From assembly GCA_040381535.1 (NCBI GenBank), contig JBEIHF010000030.1, forward strand, positions 1-17,339: 17,339 bases of DNA, in the 5' to 3' direction. This document shows, in pieces, positions 14,097 through 17,339 of this stretch. The stretch is from Micavibrio_A sp040381535. Lineage in GTDB: Bacteria > Pseudomonadota > Alphaproteobacteria > Micavibrionales > Micavibrionaceae. Made by a program: the position numbers and the translations under genes. The notes below the pieces were generated by a model. It had not been told where the DNA came from. It searched no databases and worked only from the letters and a program-made list of their open reading frames with translations. Position 1 is the first letter of the stretch. Each line of letters opens with the position of its first letter.

Positions 14097-15390
14097 TAAG
14101 AGCGCAAATACGATGTGGGGCGGGCGGTTTGATTCCGCCCCCTCCAATATCATGAATGAAATCAATTCATCCATAGGTGTGGATCAGCGTTTGTATCGAC
14201 AGGATATCGCGGGATCCATCGCGCACGCACGCATGCTCGGCAAAACGGGCATTCTAAAATCGGACGAGAGTGCGGCTTTGATAAAGGGGCTCGAAGGAAT
14301 CCTCGCCGACATCGAAAACGGTAAGATTGAATTCCGCGCGGACCTTGAAGATATTCATATGAATATAGAATATATACTTATCAAACGTATTGGTCCCTTG
14401 GGTGGAAAGTTGCACACAGCAAGATCACGCAACGATCAAGTGGCGACGGATTTCCGCTTGTGGCTGCGCGATGCCATTACCAACATCGTCGGGGAGATTG
14501 AAACACTGCGCGGGACTTTGTCCGCCAAATCCAAAGAACATGACAAAACAGTTATGGCGGGGTTCACACATCTGCAATCAGCCCAGCCTGTAACCTTTGG
14601 CAAACATCTCGATGCCTATGTGCAGATGCTGTCCCGCGATGTCGGCAGGTTCAATGACACCCAAACGCGTATGAATGAATGTCCGCTTGGCGCCGGCGCA
14701 CTTGCGGGCACGCAATTCCCCATCGACCGCGCCATGACCTCAAAAGAATTGGGATTTGATCGTCCCGTTTCCAACACGATGGATGCGGTGGGCAGCCGCG
14801 ATTTCGCGCTGGAGTTTTTATCTTCGGCTAGCATCTGCATGGTGCATTTATCGCGTCTTGCGGAAGAACTCATTCTCTGGTCCACGACGCAATTCGGCTA
14901 TGTGCGTTTGTCGGATGATTTTACCAGCGGCTCTTCCATTATGCCGCAAAAGAAAAATCCCGATGCAGCGGAACTCGTGCGTGGCAAATCAGCACGCGTG
15001 ATCGGCACGAACACGCAGATGCTTACGCTGATGAAGGCGTTGCCGCTCACCTACAACAAGGATATGCAAGAAGATAAAGAGGCGGTATTCGATGCGTTCG
15101 ATACAGTTATCCTCTGCCTGCGCGCCATGTACGGCATGATCGCAGGGATGAAAGTGAATGAAGCGCGTATGAAGGAAGACGCCATCAGCGGATATTCTAC
15201 CGCCACGCGTCTTGCCGATTGGCTGGTCATGAATTTGAATATACCGTTCCGTGAAGCGCACCACATCACGGGCAGAATCGTAAAAATAGCCGAAGGCAAA
15301 AACCTGCGGCTGGATCAGCTTTCGATGGATGATTACCGGTCCGTGGAGCCCCGTATCAAAGACGAAATCCTGAAAATCGTAGGTATTTAG
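14080..15390 (+). CDS. argH: Argininosuccinate lyase
   Basis: ArgH splits argininosuccinate into arginine and fumarate, the last step of the pathway. The 436-codon protein has the superfamily signature SGSSIMPQKKNPD (283-295, with the catalytic serine), HTARSRNDQVATDFRLWLRD, GFTHLQSAQPVTFGKHLDAY and GALAGTQFPIDR, with length slightly under 460, normal for the family. The start ATG lies inside the argG end, with AAGG seven bases upstream, so translation is coupled. It ends in TAG. The segment LMKALPLTYNKDMQE (codons about 317-331) is repeated almost exactly, inverted, about 0.8 kb downstream inside a TonB-receptor remnant. Confidence 0.98.
   Translation: MTKQPDKSANTMWGGRFDSAPSNIMNEINSSIGVDQRLYRQDIAGSIAHARMLGKTGILKSDESAALIKGLEGILADIENGKIEFRADLEDIHMNIEYILIKRIGPLGGKLHTARSRNDQVATDFRLWLRDAITNIVGEIETLRGTLSAKSKEHDKTVMAGFTHLQSAQPVTFGKHLDAYVQMLSRDVGRFNDTQTRMNECPLGAGALAGTQFPIDRAMTSKELGFDRPVSNTMDAVGSRDFALEFLSSASICMVHLSRLAEELILWSTTQFGYVRLSDDFTSGSSIMPQKKNPDAAELVRGKSARVIGTNTQMLTLMKALPLTYNKDMQEDKEAVFDAFDTVILCLRAMYGMIAGMKVNEARMKEDAISGYSTATRLADWLVMNLNIPFREAHHITGRIVKIAEGKNLRLDQLSMDDYRSVEPRIKDEILKIVGI
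15030..15072 (+). repeat. argH segment, first copy of a 43-nt inverted similarity
   Basis: The 43 bases encoding M-K-A-L-P-L-T-Y-N-K-D-M-Q-E in argH match 15887-15929 on the minus strand at 39 of 43 positions, with an unbroken 19-base core (GCTCACCTACAACAAGGAT). Both copies are read in the same codon phase. Confidence 0.8.
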
Positions 15391-15439
15391 CCTCCGAAAT
15401 GGTTAATTTTATTACCAATTGGGGGGTTATTTGATTTTA

Positions 15440-15733
15440 ATGTATTTGTCAGAACTTTATGATTATCTTTTTGCCATGGGAATTCGGATCAAAGAATCAC
15501 AGCTCTACCATGGCGCCGCAACGATCTTCACCGTTGTCGCGATGGCGACGGGTGTTGAGGCTATCTAGGATTTTGCCAAGCACGACATCATCGAAGGCGT
15601 CTTTACCGCATGGGGGAGCCTGCTTTTGGCCTTTAGCGGAGCGTCCCTCCACCTCGCAGGGCGCAGGGAAGAAAGAACCACCCAGGCCAGAGCTGCGGCA
15701 AAAGCCGACAACACATTCATTCTGAACCGTTAA
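15440..15733 (+). pseudogene. Small membrane-protein gene interrupted by an in-frame TAG
   Basis: From ATG 15440-15442 the frame runs 97 codons to TAA 15731-15733, interrupted only by TAG at codon 43 (15566-15568). The first part begins MYLSELYDYLFAMGIRIKES and has a hydrophobic stretch (AATIFTVVAMATGVEAI); the second has another (GVFTAWGSLLLAFSGASLHL) followed by a charged tail rich in Arg and Ala ending NTFILNR. Both halves look protein-like and the same frame resumes after the stop, so this is best read as one two-span membrane protein broken by a nonsense mutation. GGGGGG lies 13 bases before the ATG; TTG 15431-15433 is an alternative start. TAG is an ordinary stop elsewhere here (argH, nucleoside hydrolase), so suppression is unlikely. 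The family is not recognised. Its TAA abuts the convergent remnant at 15734. Confidence 0.65.
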
Positions 15734-16003
15734 TCAGAACTTCACCAAAACCCCCGCGTAGAAACTGCGCCCCTCCCCCGGATAAAAGACGTTTGTGCCC
15801 GCGGTACGTGCGTCGGTGACGGCGCTGAAAGCGGATATGTTTTCCTCATACATCAGGTTGCGCGCATCGAAAAACAGCTTGATGTTTTCCTGCACATCCT
15901 TGTTGTAGGTGAGCAGCAACGCCTGCATCGCAAACGCAGCCGTAATTAGCAGCATCAAACATGCCGACAGAATATTGCGCGGGTTGCGATAAGCGAATTT
16001 CAT
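15734..16003 (-). pseudogene. Remnant of a TonB-dependent outer-membrane receptor
   Basis: The 89-codon frame starts at ATG 16001-16003 (AAAGGAG lies 15 bases upstream). Residues 1-28 look like a signal peptide (MKFAYRNPRNILSACLMLLI, then TAAFAMQA). The last about 50 residues match the end of a TonB-dependent receptor barrel: NIKLFFDARNL, an ISAFSAVTDARTAGTNVFYP stretch, then GEGRSFYAGVLVKF with the terminal Phe used for barrel assembly. Plug domain and almost all of the barrel (normally 600 residues or more) are missing, so this cannot be a working receptor. The junction segment ALLLTYNKDVQE is nearly the same as ALPLTYNKDMQE in the nearby argH. A longer TTG-initiated version to 16039 adds 12 residues without a binding site. 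Confidence 0.7.
15887..15929 (-). repeat. argH-like segment inside the receptor remnant, second copy
   Basis: Minus-strand bases encode M-Q-A-L-L-L-T-Y-N-K-D-V-Q-E and match argH 15030-15072 at 39 of 43 positions. Three of the four differences change the residue (K to Q, P to L, M to V). The copy bridges the signal-peptide-like part and the barrel-end part of the remnant. Confidence 0.75.
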
Positions 16004-16080
16004 GGAAGCTTTATACTGCTCCTTTGACACAAGAGACAATAGACGTTGAACAATAATTTAGGGAAAATGATTTTATTAAA

Positions 16081-16156
<76 letters not shown>

Positions 16157-16218
16157 AAGGCCTAGGGGGTGTTTTACCCAAAACGGGCGGGTTTTACCAG
16201 CGCAAATTAAGGCACGGA

Positions 16219-17013
16219 TCAGGCAACCCTTAAAGCACGGCCGCGTGCCTTCGGTTCCGTGCTTCCCTCAACGCTGTTAAAGCTGTTACGGGCAAGGACG
16301 TCCTGTAGGATACACCTTTGCTTGGCGTCCATATCGGGGGAGATCAGTTCAAACCCCATGATGACCTTGCGGCGGTCCAGTATCACGAGCCCTTTGGACA
16401 AGAAGGCCTTTTCCAACGCCTTCTTTTCGGCAATCAGGCCTTCTACGTCACCATGGCGCAATTCCAGTTCAAGAATACGCATCAATGGCGTCTGGTTTTT
16501 CCCGTCAATCGTGCGCATGCGTCCCGTTTGGAAAGAATATTCAACCTCTGCGTCCGCTGTGTCGATATCCATTTTACGTTTTTTAAAATGCGCACGGAAT
16601 TGCGGCAGCAGTTCCTTATCAAAGAAGCGTTCCACACGTTCGCGCACGGGTTGTAAAATTGCCTGATCCCAAAACACAGAAAGGCTGGGTCGTGCATTCG
16701 CCTTGAAACGCAATTCATTGCGCCAGACAATTTCGTCGGCATCGGGCGCCACTTCACGATTGTGCGTGTCGAGCGGAGTCTTTAAATCATGTTTAAAAGA
16801 ATCGCCCTTGGGCTTGATACGATATTCGATGCCTTCGCGCAACAGGCGGTAATTTTTGGTATCAAAATAAACGGCGTCGTCTTCTTGTTCGCGTTTCAGA
16901 ACGCCGCCGCGTTTTTCTAGCCATTTTTCGATTTCGGCAAACAGTTTAGGCGTTGCCACATATTGGATTTCTGGTTCTTCGTTGATGTCGATCTTAATGC
17001 GTTTGCGCACCAT
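16219..17013 (-). CDS. CYTH domain-containing protein
   Basis: The 264-codon protein resembles CYTH (triphosphate tunnel) enzymes, which bind triphosphates within a closed beta-barrel. Visible elements are the VYFDTKNYRLLREGIEYRIK segment (about 48-67), DLKTPLDTHNREV, the acidic and basic strand EIVWRNELRF, VEYSFQTGRMRT and a late RILELELRHGDVEGLIAEKK strand-helix. The N-terminal ExExK metal motif that defines most members is not present as such: the corresponding place reads EPEIQYVA. It may therefore be a divergent phosphatase or a non-catalytic phosphate binder. No signal peptide is seen. It has its own promoter, ends in TGA and lies between tuf and tRNA-Trp. Confidence 0.8.
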   Translation of the reverse strand: MVRKRIKIDINEEPEIQYVATPKLFAEIEKWLEKRGGVLKREQEDDAVYFDTKNYRLLREGIEYRIKPKGDSFKHDLKTPLDTHNREVAPDADEIVWRNELRFKANARPSLSVFWDQAILQPVRERVERFFDKELLPQFRAHFKKRKMDIDTADAEVEYSFQTGRMRTIDGKNQTPLMRILELELRHGDVEGLIAEKKALEKAFLSKGLVILDRRKVIMGFELISPDMDAKQRCILQDVLARNSFNSVEGSTEPKARGRALRVA

Positions 17014-17036
17014 TTATTCTCTCTCACCCCTAGCAT

Positions 17037-17064
17037 TTAATATGCCTAATTTAATGATCGTCAA
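17037..17064 (-). promoter_or_regulatory. Predicted promoter for the CYTH gene
   Basis: On the minus strand TTGACG (17059-17064) is followed after 16 bases by TATTAA (17037-17042). It lies between the tuf terminator and the CYTH start codon and would give a leader of about 15-20 bases. Confidence 0.55.
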
Positions 17065-17118
17065 AGGGGCGCTGCGGCGCAATAAAATCGGAGGTGCGTG
17101 ACATAATTACCCACAAGC

Positions 17119-17143
17119 AAAAAGGCCGGATTTCTCCGGCCTT
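17119..17143 (-). terminator. Intrinsic terminator after tuf
   Basis: AAGGCCGGA / TCCGGCCTT form a perfect 9-bp stem (17135-17143 and 17122-17130) closed by a four-base loop (GAAA on the minus strand) and followed by a U-run. It lies about 25 bases after the tuf stop and separates tuf from the CYTH gene. Confidence 0.9.
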
Positions 17144-17167
17144 CCTTAATTCTTAAGTTACTGAGGA

Positions 17168-17339
17168 TTACTCAATAATTTTAGCGACGACGCCTGCTCC
17201 GACGGTGCGGCCGCCTTCGCGGATAGCGAAGCGAAGACCTTGGTCCATCGCGATAGGCGCGATGAGCTTAACGGTCATCTTCACGTTATCACCAGGCATA
17301 ACCATCTCGGTACCGCTTGGCAGCTCGCATTCACCCGTA
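17168..17339 (-). CDS. tuf: Elongation factor Tu, C-terminal part only
   Basis: EF-Tu delivers aminoacyl-tRNA to the ribosome. The minus strand gives the last 56 residues, the end of domain III: EMVMPGDNVKMTVKLIAPIA, then MDQGLRFAIREGGRTVGAGV and the terminal VAKIIE before TAA. These are diagnostic EF-Tu blocks. The gene runs off the right edge of the window. Its place upstream of tRNA-Trp and secE-nusG is the standard order. Confidence 0.97.
   Translation of the reverse strand, partial: TGECELPSGTEMVMPGDNVKMTVKLIAPIAMDQGLRFAIREGGRTVGAGVVAKIIE

Noticed and set aside
15566..15568. TAG as a recoded sense codon (pyrrolysine or suppression)
   Set aside because: TAG ends argH, the nucleoside hydrolase and the phosphoesterase in this window, and no recoding element is seen; a nonsense mutation is simpler.
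15459..15725. An 88-codon plus-strand frame downstream of argH
   Set aside because: It overlaps in another frame the more protein-like 97-codon reading from 15440, is rich in Ser/Pro/Arg as shadow frames are, and has no ribosome-binding site.
16157..16218. GTTTTACC direct repeat between the CYTH gene and tRNA-Trp as an attachment site
   Set aside because: The repeat is only eight bases, there is no integrase gene nearby and it does not copy the tRNA end.

Overview
The window carries the ribosomal-protein and RNA-polymerase gene cluster of what looks like an alphaproteobacterium, plus a set of genes that interrupt it. The RpoB rifampicin-pocket sequence (…MDQTNPLSEITHKRRLS…, …RICPIETPEGPNIGL…), the L10 leader upstream of rplJ and the underlying order tuf – tRNA-Trp – secE – nusG – rplK – rplA – rplJ – rplL – rpoB – rpoC fit that class. 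Lineage within the class is not decided; a deep or Micavibrio-like branch is only a guess. Most genes are on the minus strand, so transcription runs from high to low coordinates; argG, argH and one broken gene are on the plus strand.

Layout from right to left (direction of transcription of the minus strand): the last 56 codons of tuf (EF-Tu) and its terminator; a CYTH-domain protein with its own promoter; tRNA-Trp(CCA); a degraded stretch (15.4–16.0 kb) holding a TonB-receptor remnant and, convergent with it, a small membrane-protein gene split by an in-frame TAG; the arginine genes argG-argH (plus strand, overlapping by 17 bases); a roughly 300-base divergent promoter/leader region; a minus-strand group of lipid/diacylglycerol kinase, metallophosphoesterase and pdxA; secE-nusG with a terminator; a 48-codon orphan gene with its own terminator; rplK-rplA; a stand-alone nucleoside hydrolase with its own promoter; an L10-type leader with an intrinsic terminator ahead of rplJ-rplL; a strong terminator followed by a good promoter; then rpoB and the first codons of rpoC.

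The main theme is fragmentation of a normally compact cluster. Four separate blocks are inserted (CYTH; broken genes + arginine genes + kinase/phosphoesterase/pdxA; the micro-gene; the nucleoside hydrolase), and terminator/promoter pairs divide it into at least five transcription units: secE-nusG, micro-gene, rplK-rplA, rplJ-rplL, rpoBC. No CRISPR array, IS element, prophage or defence system is visible.

The most unusual items are: the TonB remnant, whose junction reproduces 43 nt of the neighbouring argH at 39/43 identity in inverted orientation and the same reading frame; the adjacent nonsense-interrupted gene; a kinase whose conserved N-terminus lies upstream of its first ordinary start codon; a possible short leader ORF before argG; and a tRNA-Trp with a mismatched first acceptor pair.
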